Translations under genes and position numbers: made by a program
Shown here: positions 40,255-48,119 of the stretch, one piece after another
How the letters are laid out: each line of letters begins with the position of its first letter
Numbering within the stretch: position 1 is the stretch's first letter
Notes under the pieces: generated by a model
What the model saw: only the letters and a program-made list of their open reading frames with translations
What the model was told of the DNA's origin: nothing
Databases searched by the model: none
Source of the DNA: Enterococcus sp. 5H
Lineage (GTDB): Bacteria; Bacillota; Bacilli; Lactobacillales; Enterococcaceae
Direction of reading: 5' to 3'
Assembly: GCF_028128615.1 (NCBI RefSeq)
Contig: NZ_AMDP01000068.1
Coordinates: forward strand, 1-64,000
Length of the DNA: 64,000 bases

Positions 40255-40360
40255 AAAAGCTGAACAGGCTACTCAGTATCAATGAAAAATAAGAAAATAT
40301 GAATATGCTGCTTTTAGCGCAAACATATTTTAGCTTTTTCAAGATGCTAGCCTGTAAAGC
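40255..40360 (-). repeat. Structured intergenic element, copy 3 (divergent)
   Basis: Begins AAAAGCTGAACAGGCTA and ends TAGCCTGTAAAGCT. ACAGGCTA (40,264-40,271) pairs with TAGCCTGT (40,348-40,355); AGCT/AGCT forms an outer clamp and AAAATATG / CATATTTT an inner stem. Same architecture as the two copies at 43,227-43,467, but with different stem bases that still pair. In the fdrA-allG gap of the operon. Confidence 0.6.
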
Positions 40361-40369
40361 TGGATAGTT

Positions 40370-42127
40370 TTATTTGCCTAATTCAACTTTATTTAAAAAT
40401 TGTAATGCTTTTTGCAAAGTAATATTTCCACCTGCAACTGGCTGCCAATCATACTGAACAACTTTACCACCATGATTAATGATCGCTTCTGAGAAACTAC
40501 GTAAACCAATATTAATGAAGCCTTGATTTGTTAGTAATGCCAGCATTTCTTCCGTTGGTTCAATTGCAACTGGTGTCACTGCTGGTTGAGCTTCAATCAC
40601 TTTATCTTCTTGCGTCAACGGATGATCTAAAATAGCTAAAGCCAAACGAACAGCTTGCGCATTACTTGCACATAGAACAACTCCAGCATCTTTCATAATA
40701 GTTTCTTGTTCATGGATATTTTGCAGATCTTCGTCTGTCCCGACAATTGTACCAATCACGAATAATTCTCTACCGTCAGCTTTAGCTTGGGCTTTAATAT
40801 CTTTAATTGTTGGGGCCAATTCTTGTGCCATATTTGCATGAGAACCGTAACCTAATACAACATCTAAAAGAATAATTGCTGTTTCAGGATCTTTCCCAGC
40901 TTCTTCTAACATTTCTTTTCGTTTGGTCGGATCAATCATTGGATGCGGTTTACCTTGAGTATAAACATCATCACCTAAGTCAATAATTTCATGTCCTTGA
41001 TTTTTTAAGATAAAGCCTTCTGGAGCATGTTCATCCCCTGTTAAAGCTAAACCTTCTTTAATTAACATTGCTGCTTCATAAGCTAATGTTCCACCAGAAT
41101 ACAAACCTTTAACATATTTTTGTTCTGGTTTAAATGCATGGGCTGGAACAGTCAATGTTTCTTTTACGGCATGCACATCTTCTTTATTTAATAATTGAAC
41201 AGCAATTTGTGCCGCTTCTTCTAGAGTATACGCACGATAAAGATTTTCTTCATGAGCTGCTGGTTTTTCACCAAGGAAAATTGTAACAGCAGGTTTTGAA
41301 ATACTTCTTAATAAGTTTAATACTTCATCGCGAACTTCTGGTGCAGGTGGTTTAGAGATAACAACAACCACTTCTGTATTAGGATCTTTCTCTAATGTCA
41401 TAATGCTGTCTTTTAATGTTATACCGCCAATTTCAGCTTTTAAATCGCGTCCGCCAGTACCGATTGCATTGGTTACGCCGCCGCCTAATTTATGGATAAT
41501 CGTGGTAACTTCTTGGATACCAGTCCCAGAAGCACCCACAACTCCGATTTTGCCTTTACGTACTGCATTAGTAAACGCAACCGGAATTCCGTTAATAATA
41601 CCTGTTCCGCAGTCAGGTCCCATTAATAAAAGACCTGCTTCATGCGCTTTTTCTTTTAAACGTTTTTCATCTTCAATTGCAACGTTATCACTGAAACAGA
41701 AAACGTGTTTACCTTCATCTAGTGCTTTTTCAATTTCAAGTGCTGCATGCGTTCCCGGAATTGAGAAGACAGCAACCCCAGCATCTTTACCTAATTCAAA
41801 GGCTTTATCCCAGGTTTTAGCAATCTCTTCGTCAGAACCTTCACCGCCGCCTTTTGTTTGCTCTTCTAAAAAGACGTCGATTTCTGCTAAAACTTGATCG
41901 ATTAGTGAATCATCTTCAATATCTAAAACGATGACCATATCGTTAGAAGAAGCTTTTTCCAACTCATCTGTATAAAGTCCGCCCGTTTTAAAGATATCTT
42001 TATTGGCAGGAGTTCCCATCATTACAGAAACGTTGTGAACGCCGTCAATTGTATTTAATTTGTTTGTCAATAGCATCAAAACAATTGAATCCTGATAACT
42101 ATTTGCTTTAATAATTGTATGCAGCAT
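40370..42127 (-). CDS. fdrA: FdrA-like oxamate carbamoyltransferase subunit
   Basis: 585 aa, slightly longer than E. coli FdrA (555). Succinyl-CoA-synthetase-like fold: GVVGASGTGIQEV-type loop (KIGVVGASGTGIQEVTT, about 193-209) and a second nucleotide-like domain with VIGTIVGTDEDLQNIHEQ. FdrA (now AllF) works with AllG and AllH to convert oxalurate plus phosphate to oxamate plus carbamoyl phosphate. 31 bp after the first allD copy. Confidence 0.85.
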   Translation of the reverse strand: MLHTIIKANSYQDSIVLMLLTNKLNTIDGVHNVSVMMGTPANKDIFKTGGLYTDELEKASSNDMVIVLDIEDDSLIDQVLAEIDVFLEEQTKGGGEGSDEEIAKTWDKAFELGKDAGVAVFSIPGTHAALEIEKALDEGKHVFCFSDNVAIEDEKRLKEKAHEAGLLLMGPDCGTGIINGIPVAFTNAVRKGKIGVVGASGTGIQEVTTIIHKLGGGVTNAIGTGGRDLKAEIGGITLKDSIMTLEKDPNTEVVVVISKPPAPEVRDEVLNLLRSISKPAVTIFLGEKPAAHEENLYRAYTLEEAAQIAVQLLNKEDVHAVKETLTVPAHAFKPEQKYVKGLYSGGTLAYEAAMLIKEGLALTGDEHAPEGFILKNQGHEIIDLGDDVYTQGKPHPMIDPTKRKEMLEEAGKDPETAIILLDVVLGYGSHANMAQELAPTIKDIKAQAKADGRELFVIGTIVGTDEDLQNIHEQETIMKDAGVVLCASNAQAVRLALAILDHPLTQEDKVIEAQPAVTPVAIEPTEEMLALLTNQGFINIGLRSFSEAIINHGGKVVQYDWQPVAGGNITLQKALQFLNKVELGK

Positions 42128-42158
42128 TGAAATTCCTCCGTTTAGTTAGCCGAATAAC

Positions 42159-43208
42159 TTATTCAGCGAATTTATTTTTATGATCATAACGGTCATAATG
42201 AATATCGTCACTAATCAAATACTCGTAGATATCATCTACAATTTCGATTCCATTTTCTTCATAATTTTTCTCACGAGCTCGACCGCGCTCTCCTGGATAG
42301 TTAACTTCAGTAAAACCAGGACTGGGTTTAATTTCTTTCAGCTCATCAAGCATAGATGAAATATTCGTTTTGAAGGTATCAATCCCAATAAAGAAATCGG
42401 GATTAATGACAATATGAAGTTGTCCTAGTTCACGACCTTTAGATAAATCATGATACATGGAAGAAACGTGTTTGCCAAACGGCACGCCTAGTAAAATCCC
42501 TGACAAAACATCCACCATCATCATTAAGCCGTAACCTTTAGGACCGGCAATCGGTAATAATGCATTTACTTTAGTAGAATCCGTCGTTGGATTACCGGCT
42601 TCATCTACCGCCCATGAATCTGGAATCGCTTCTTTTTTAGAGCGCGCATGAAGAATTTTCCCCCATGCTTGAACAGTTGTTGCCATATCAAAAGTAATAA
42701 TTCGATCATCATTACTTGGTGCTGCAAATGCAATCGGATTCGTGCCAAAATAGGGTTCACTGCCACCAAACGGTACTACCATGGGATCTGATTGACAGAC
42801 GGATAAAGCGACCATATCTTGTTCCGCCGCTCGTTCAACATAATAAGCAAGCGCGCCACTATGAGAAATATTGCGCACACCGACTACAGCTACACCATTT
42901 TCCTTTGCCATTTGAATTGCGTGATCCATTGCTAATTTTGCTGCAACAAAACCAGAACCATTGTCGCCTTCAAACATACCACAACTTGGTGCTGTTTGTT
43001 CAAAAGAAAAAGTTGGATCGTTAGTGATTCCGCCTTTTGCTATTCTTTCTGAATAGTATTCAACACGCATTGCACCATGTGAATGAATCCCTCTTGCATC
43101 AGCAAAAGTTAACACATCACTGACGATTTCTGCATGATCTTCTGACAACCCAGCTTTGGCTATTTTATTTTTGATTAATTGATGTAAATCAGATTTTTTT
43201 ACTCTCAT
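42159..43208 (-). CDS. allD: Ureidoglycolate dehydrogenase, copy 1
   Basis: 349 aa, malate/L-lactate dehydrogenase type 2 family. Catalytic region IHSHGAMRVEYY, the NAD-binding stretch SVCQSDPMVVPFGGSEPYFGTNPIAFAAP and the AllD-like MATTVQAWGK block are intact. Oxidises ureidoglycolate to oxalurate with NAD. Next to a close paralogue; the two are about as similar to each other as to E. coli AllD by eye. Preceded by the duplicated structured element. Confidence 0.85.
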   Translation of the reverse strand: MRVKKSDLHQLIKNKIAKAGLSEDHAEIVSDVLTFADARGIHSHGAMRVEYYSERIAKGGITNDPTFSFEQTAPSCGMFEGDNGSGFVAAKLAMDHAIQMAKENGVAVVGVRNISHSGALAYYVERAAEQDMVALSVCQSDPMVVPFGGSEPYFGTNPIAFAAPSNDDRIITFDMATTVQAWGKILHARSKKEAIPDSWAVDEAGNPTTDSTKVNALLPIAGPKGYGLMMMVDVLSGILLGVPFGKHVSSMYHDLSKGRELGQLHIVINPDFFIGIDTFKTNISSMLDELKEIKPSPGFTEVNYPGERGRAREKNYEENGIEIVDDIYEYLISDDIHYDRYDHKNKFAE

Positions 43209-43226
43209 TGTAACGCCTCCTTATTT

Positions 43227-43346
43227 AAAAGCAAAGCGGGCTCGTTTAGCCTCGACTGGATAATAGGATAAATTGACTGTGACGCTTTTTGTCACATTCC
43301 ATTTTATCTTTTTCCCGAGAGACTAGCCCATGCAGCTAGATAACAT
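43227..43346 (-). repeat. Structured tandem element, copy 1
   Basis: 120 bp, repeated at a 121-bp period (copy 2 at 43,348-43,467). Nested stems: AGC/GCT clamp, GGGCT / AGCCC, GATAAA / TTTATC, and an apical GTGAC / GTCAC hairpin. The central ~75 bp is identical in both copies while the 5' arms differ. Confidence 0.8.
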
Positions 43347-43347
43347 T

Positions 43348-43467
43348 AAAAGCAGAATGGGCTCACTTAGTCTCGACTGGAAAATAGGATAAATTGACTG
43401 TGACGCTTTTTGTCACATTCCATTTTATCTTTTTCCCGAGAGACTAGCCCATGCAGCTAGATAACAT
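43348..43467 (-). repeat. Structured tandem element, copy 2
   Basis: Second copy, with ATGGGCT (43,357-43,363) pairing with AGCCCAT (43,446-43,452) plus the same inner stems. Fills the 335-bp gap between the two allD genes together with copy 1; the remainder (43,468-43,543) is AT-rich and unremarkable. Confidence 0.8.
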
Positions 43468-43543
43468 ATGGTAACAACGTTCCGCTTCGCCAATGTTTAT
43501 TCAATCAATATTTTTTATGATATATCTTAGTTCGAAAACAGTT

Positions 43544-44611
43544 TTATTTCTTTTCACCAAAAGCATTGGTATTTTCATATCGGTCAAAATGAAGTGTGTC
43601 ACTCTTCAAATAATCATAAATATCTTTGACTATTTCAATACCAGACTCCATTGATTTTTCATAATTAATTTGATTGATTTCACCTGGATAGTAAACTTGA
43701 TCGAAACCATCAGCTGCTGGAATTTCATGTAGTTCTTCTACCATACCATCAACAGACTCTTTAAACATTTCTAAATCAGTAAAGCGTTTTGGATCAATCA
43801 AGATATACATTTGACCAACATTTCGACCTTTAGTGATATCGTCGTACATAGATGAAACATGTTTTCCAAACGGTAAACCTAATAACATTCCCGATAAAAT
43901 ATCAACCATCATCATTAAGCCATAGCCCTTGGGACCAGCAATCGGTAATAAGCCATTCACTTTATGCGGATCTGTTGTAGGTTTTCCATCTTTATCGACT
44001 GCCCAAGTATCTGGAATAGCTTTATTTTTAGAACGAGCATCTAACACTTTGCCCCATGCCTGCACTGTTGTTGCCATATCAAAGACAACAGGTTCATGAC
44101 CTTTTCTTGGTGCTGCAAATGCAATCGGATTCGTGCCAAAATAATTTTCTTTGCCGCCAAATGGTACAACCATCGGATCAGACTGGCACATTGCAATTGC
44201 AATTAAATCTTGTTGAGCTGCTTTTTTCACATAATAAGATAATGCTCCACTGTGACTGATTTTAGAAATACCTACCGCAGCAACACCAGATTTTTTCGCC
44301 ATATCAATTGCGTAACCTAAACCAACATCAGCGACAAATTGACCAGCTCCATTTTTACCATGAACAATTCCAGTACTCGGCCCAGTTTCTTCAAACTCAA
44401 TAACTGGATCAAGCGTCACACCGCCCTTGTCAATTTGTTCTGCGTAATATTCTACTCTGACAGCTCCGTGCGAGTGGATACCGCAAGCATCTGCAAATAC
44501 CAAATGTGTCGCCACTTCGTTTGCATGTTCGTGTTTTAACCCAGCTTTTTCTAATTTATTTTCAATCAACTCATGCAATTCTTCTGGTTTCACTACAACA
44601 GTTTCATTCAT
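43544..44611 (-). CDS. allD: Ureidoglycolate dehydrogenase, copy 2
   Basis: 355 aa, same family. It keeps IHSHGAVRVEYY, MCQSDPMVVPFGGKENYFGTNP, MATTVQAWGKVLDARSKN and the AllD-like end GIEIVKDIYDYLKSD. By eye it is somewhat closer to E. coli AllD than copy 1 in the VLDARS and FDQVYYPG segments. Starts 24 bp after allE on the same strand. Both copies look functional. Confidence 0.87.
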   Translation of the reverse strand: MNETVVVKPEELHELIENKLEKAGLKHEHANEVATHLVFADACGIHSHGAVRVEYYAEQIDKGGVTLDPVIEFEETGPSTGIVHGKNGAGQFVADVGLGYAIDMAKKSGVAAVGISKISHSGALSYYVKKAAQQDLIAIAMCQSDPMVVPFGGKENYFGTNPIAFAAPRKGHEPVVFDMATTVQAWGKVLDARSKNKAIPDTWAVDKDGKPTTDPHKVNGLLPIAGPKGYGLMMMVDILSGMLLGLPFGKHVSSMYDDITKGRNVGQMYILIDPKRFTDLEMFKESVDGMVEELHEIPAADGFDQVYYPGEINQINYEKSMESGIEIVKDIYDYLKSDTLHFDRYENTNAFGEKK

Positions 44612-44635
44612 TCTTAAACTTCCTCTTCCATTAAA

Positions 44636-45421
44636 TTAAATTTCCGGATCACGATTGCAATCTTTTGAATAGACGTACATTAACGGTTCGTCACGACCAA
44701 CAGCATAAGCAGCTTGCTGAACATAAGAACTCATAAAGATGTAGTCGCCTTTTTCTACCGGCATCCACTCGTTATCCAAGTTGTACATTCCTTGACCTGA
44801 CAATAAATAGGCACCATGTTCTTGGTAATGTGTTTCGATGTAACCATGACTTGCGCCAGGTTCAAATGATAAAATGTGGAAGTTCATATCAAAACCTAAA
44901 TCTTTTGGTAAAAAGTCCCATAAAAGAACATCTTTCATCCCTTCGTATTCAATCGGCTCCATATCGTTTACATTTCCAACTACTTTGTGAGCTTCATATC
45001 CTTCTAATGGCTGATAACGTTTTTTATATAAGAAAATTTCTGTGTCTTCAGCTTGTCCATTTTCTAAATACATCAAGGTACTGGCAGGTAAGTATGCATA
45101 ACCGCCTTTTTTTAATTCATGAGTTTCATTACCGTCACTGACTTTCAAAGTGCCATCAATAACATAGACAATTGTTTCAACACCTTCGCCGCCAAAACCA
45201 CGGGCATTTTTTCCGTCTTTGTGCATCGTAATGATGTAGTCAACAAAATTAGCTCCTAGTTGTTTAGAACCTAAAATTGAGCAGCTACAATTTTCAAAAC
45301 CTGGAATCACATTATTTACAAGTCCATCATGTGGAATTAATGCATAATTATTTTTCTTAATCACTGCTCTAGATGATAATAAACCATCCAGATAACCAGT
45401 TTGATTGTTTTTATAACCCAT
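44636..45421 (-). CDS. allE: (S)-ureidoglycine aminohydrolase
   Basis: 261 aa bicupin. N-terminal [22 protein letters not shown], first cupin with [16 protein letters not shown], second cupin with [28 protein letters not shown] (Mn-binding His/Glu). Releases ammonia from ureidoglycine to give ureidoglycolate. Between allC and allD in the leftward operon. Confidence 0.92.
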   Translation of the reverse strand: MGYKNNQTGYLDGLLSSRAVIKKNNYALIPHDGLVNNVIPGFENCSCSILGSKQLGANFVDYIITMHKDGKNARGFGGEGVETIVYVIDGTLKVSDGNETHELKKGGYAYLPASTLMYLENGQAEDTEIFLYKKRYQPLEGYEAHKVVGNVNDMEPIEYEGMKDVLLWDFLPKDLGFDMNFHILSFEPGASHGYIETHYQEHGAYLLSGQGMYNLDNEWMPVEKGDYIFMSSYVQQAAYAVGRDEPLMYVYSKDCNRDPEI

Positions 45422-45440
45422 TTATTCTTCCTTCTTTCCT

Positions 45441-46676
45441 TTATTTATAAGCTAATTCATAAAGTGTGCTGGCTAAAACTTTCACACCATTAACTAAATC
45501 ATCTAAATCTGTTGCTTCAGCTGGATTATGGCTGATTCCGTTAATACTTGGCACAAAAATCATTGCTGTTGGGAAATGCGGTGCGATTACTTGTGAATCG
45601 TGTCCTGCACCACTATGCATTATTTTGTATTTCATATTTTCTGTTTTAGCTGCTGTTTCGATAGCATCTACAATTTCTTGATTCATTGGAACTGGCGCTT
45701 CGTCCATCCATAGATCAATATCGATTTCTAATTCATGTTCTGCAGCAATTTTTTTCATTAGTTCTTCGATTTCTTTGGTGAATGCATGTAGTTCTCCGCT
45801 ATCTGTATGACGACAATCCATTGTGAACAATACTTCACCTGGTACTACATTAACCGTATTTGGTTTTGGTTCTACTTTACCGAATGTTAACACTAGCGGA
45901 TCGCCAACTTCTAACGCACGATCAATTGCTTGTGAACAAATTTTTGCAAATCCGTAAACGGCGTCTCTACGATAGCCCATAGGAGTTGTTCCAGCATGGT
46001 TTGCTTCACCTTTTAATACAATTGTATAACGTCTTTGTCCAGCAATATTATTCACAACACCAATTTGTAACTGCTCTTTTTCTAAAACAGTGCCTTGTTC
46101 AATGTGAATTTCAACAAAAGCTTTGATATCTTCTCTAGCCGCTTTGCTTTCATCTCTAAAATCAAAACCATGGCGCTGCATTTCTTCCACAAATTTCAGA
46201 CCTTCAAAGTCAGCGATTTCAATTACATCTTCTTTTTTCGCTTCACCGACGAAGTTTTTACTACCCCAGAATACTGTAGGGAAACGGCTGCCTTCTTCTT
46301 CGGCCATTGAAATAACTTCTAATGAACGTTTTGGTTTGCCGTGTGTTTCTAATAAATATTGAATCGCAACATACGCTGCAATGACACCAAACTGCCCATC
46401 TAACGTTCCACCATTAACAACTGTATCAATATGTGAACCGGATAGGATTGTTTCTTCTGGGAATTCAGTTCCTTCCACTCTACCAAAGAGGTTACCGATT
46501 TCATCAAATGAAGCCGTCATACCGATGGTTTCTAATTTTTCTTTCACAGATTTTTGTGCTTCCAACCAAGAATCAGAATATAATAAACGTGTCATTCCGC
46601 CAGTTGGGTCATTTCCAATACTTGATAAATGATCGATATTTTCTTTTAAAGTTTTTCTTAAATCCATTTGATACAT
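45441..46676 (-). CDS. allC: Allantoate amidohydrolase
   Basis: 411 aa M20/M28-type amidase. Metal-binding SGSHIDTVVNGGTLDGQFG, EEEGSRFP and HIEQG motifs, and the C-terminal HSGAGHDSQVIA. Hydrolyses allantoate to ureidoglycine, CO2 and NH3 (first ammonia of the pathway). First gene of the eight-gene unit; cre-like site and half-sites lie upstream. Confidence 0.92.
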   Translation of the reverse strand: MYQMDLRKTLKENIDHLSSIGNDPTGGMTRLLYSDSWLEAQKSVKEKLETIGMTASFDEIGNLFGRVEGTEFPEETILSGSHIDTVVNGGTLDGQFGVIAAYVAIQYLLETHGKPKRSLEVISMAEEEGSRFPTVFWGSKNFVGEAKKEDVIEIADFEGLKFVEEMQRHGFDFRDESKAAREDIKAFVEIHIEQGTVLEKEQLQIGVVNNIAGQRRYTIVLKGEANHAGTTPMGYRRDAVYGFAKICSQAIDRALEVGDPLVLTFGKVEPKPNTVNVVPGEVLFTMDCRHTDSGELHAFTKEIEELMKKIAAEHELEIDIDLWMDEAPVPMNQEIVDAIETAAKTENMKYKIMHSGAGHDSQVIAPHFPTAMIFVPSINGISHNPAEATDLDDLVNGVKVLASTLYELAYK

Positions 46677-46700
46677 CTCCCTCTTTTGTTATCATAATCA

Positions 46701-46715
46701 TTGTAAGCGGTTGCC
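46701..46715 (+). promoter_or_regulatory. cre-like site upstream of allC
   Basis: TTGTAAGCGGTTGCC matches the CcpA consensus except for the last base. Located 25 bp upstream of the allC start and about 120 bp from the divergent hydrolase gene. Confidence 0.65.
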
Positions 46716-46736
46716 GACTTTCACACACTATCCACA

Positions 46737-46764
46737 TTTCACAAATTAACTACTATCTTTGTGC
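46737..46764. promoter_or_regulatory. Candidate PucR dyad in allC / hydrolase gap
   Basis: TTTCACAAA and TTTGTGC are inverted half-sites separated by 12 bp, the same half-site as at 33,743-33,776. Position between divergent genes suggests joint control. Confidence 0.45.
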
Positions 46765-46833
46765 GCATTAAACATAATGACTGAGGCTATTTGAGTTAAA
46801 ATAGAAATAAGTTAGTGAAAAAGGAGGACTTTT

Positions 46834-47697
46834 ATGTTAAAACAAGAATTTTGCTATAGTCAATTAGATGGGCTAGATTTAATGATGACTTTCTATTCCC
46901 AAGACCCACTTTCTTCTGAAAAAGCGACCATCCTTTATTTCCACGGAGGTGGTTTAATTTATGGTGATCGCGATGATTTACCTGAAACGTACTGTCAGCT
47001 ATTAGTAGAAAGCGGCTATAACTTACTTACAATCGATTATCCATTAGCGCCTGAAGTACAACTTGCTACTATTGAAACCTGTTTAAAAGATGCGATTGAC
47101 TGGTTCTTAACTAATTATCAAACAACATTAAAGTTAGAGAAACCTGATTATTTCTTGTTTGGCCGTTCTGCTGGAGGTTTCCTCACCTATCTATTATCAG
47201 CTCGGCACAAAACAGCGTCACAAAAAGGGCTAATTAGTTTCTATGGTTATTATGACTTAACAATTGATACATTTAGCCAGCCAAATAGCTATTATAACCA
47301 ATTTCCAAAAGTCGCACCCATGACAGCTCAAGCCATGATTCAAGCTAAACCGATGACAGCTGTGTCAATTAATGAACGTTTTTCTCTTTATTTATCAGGT
47401 CGCCAATTTGGCAACTGGTTAAGTTATTTGGTAAATTCGCCAAGTGAAAAAGTAAGCTTTAGTTTGTCAGATGAAGAACTTGCTGAATTGCCACCAGCTT
47501 TTTTAGCTCATAGTAATGGGGATCAAGATGTTCCTGTCGCATTTTCAAGAGAAGCTAAAAATAAACTATCCAGCGTTACTTATGAAGAAGTTGAAAACCT
47601 ACCTCATGATTTTGATGGCGATTTGACTAATCCTGAAGGGTTACGAATTTATCAGCTTTTAATCGAATGGTTGGATAGCGGTGTAACTGCCTCATAA
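46834..47697 (+). CDS. Alpha/beta hydrolase of HSL-like type
   Basis: 287 aa. Oxyanion-hole motif HGGG (37-40), nucleophile S112 in GRSAGG (110-115), a probable Asp in SNGDQDVP and His in PHDFDG near residue 263. This is the carboxylesterase / hormone-sensitive-lipase fold. Divergent from allC across a gap with shared operator-like sites, so a link to ureide metabolism is possible but not shown. AAGGAGG lies 7 bp before the ATG. Confidence 0.75.
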   Translation: MLKQEFCYSQLDGLDLMMTFYSQDPLSSEKATILYFHGGGLIYGDRDDLPETYCQLLVESGYNLLTIDYPLAPEVQLATIETCLKDAIDWFLTNYQTTLKLEKPDYFLFGRSAGGFLTYLLSARHKTASQKGLISFYGYYDLTIDTFSQPNSYYNQFPKVAPMTAQAMIQAKPMTAVSINERFSLYLSGRQFGNWLSYLVNSPSEKVSFSLSDEELAELPPAFLAHSNGDQDVPVAFSREAKNKLSSVTYEEVENLPHDFDGDLTNPEGLRIYQLLIEWLDSGVTAS

Positions 47698-47710
47698 TTG
47701 TACCATATTC

Positions 47711-47745
47711 AAAAAGACATTCCTGGAAATCAGAAATGTCTTTTT
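47711..47745 (+). terminator. Terminator of alpha/beta hydrolase gene
   Basis: AAAAAGACATT / AATGTCTTTTT stem-loop, 14 bp past the stop. Confidence 0.8.
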
Positions 47746-47795
47746 AAGATTTTAAATACGAAAGTAGTAGTTTCCTACTTGCTAATCTCCTTAAG

Positions 47796-47809
47796 TTCAC
47801 TATAGTGAA
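47796..47809. promoter_or_regulatory. Orphan operator-like palindrome
   Basis: TTCACTATAGTGAA is a perfect 14-bp palindrome. A second inverted repeat (AAGTAG..CTACTT, 47,762-47,780) is close by. No promoter-gene pair is evident, so this may be the remnant of a lost regulator gene. Confidence 0.35.
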
Positions 47810-47971
47810 ACTTGATGTTTTTTTGTATTTTGAATATTCAATACTTTTTCTACCCAATCCTGCGTTTCTCTTTAAAATTTTCTGAAAATCAGTTAATTAT
47901 TTAAAGTAAATCCGCCTACTTTAAAAAGTCTCCCTTTCATCATATGTCCTCTCTTCATGACTAGCAAAAAA

Positions 47972-48007
47972 ACTGTAGATAATGTTTTTTAGAACATTAC
48001 CTACAGT
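47972..48007 (-). terminator. Terminator of aspD-permease unit
   Basis: ACTGTAG.TAATGTT / AACATTA.CTACAGT stem; read leftward it is followed by TTTTTTT. Lies about 110 bp past the permease stop. Confidence 0.75.
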
Positions 48008-48119
48008 CTGAGAAAGCCCATTGTTTTCAAAAGAAAATCTATTTCATCTATAAAACTTGCTTTCTCATTTTTCACGAAAATTGGCAATCTTAAATCTTGT
48101 TTAAACATTACTGCTTTTT

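Larger units (their letters stand above)
47698..48119. other. Gap with terminators and an orphan palindrome
   Basis: 422 bp between convergent genes. Contains the terminators at 47,711-47,745 and 47,972-48,007 and a perfect 14-bp palindrome (47,796-47,809). No gene is supported. Confidence 0.5.

Noticed and set aside
41403-41897. 164-aa + strand ORF inside fdrA
   Set aside because: Fully antisense to a well-supported gene; no ribosome site, low-complexity Pro/Ser/Ile composition typical of shadow frames.
40370-42127. FdrA as a succinate-CoA ligase or acyl-CoA synthetase
   Set aside because: The fold is similar, but adjacency to allG (DUF1116), allH (DUF2877) and carbamate kinase indicates oxamate carbamoyltransferase.
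46433-46771. 112-aa + strand ORF over the allC start
   Set aside because: Antisense to allC and covers its promoter; no supporting signals.
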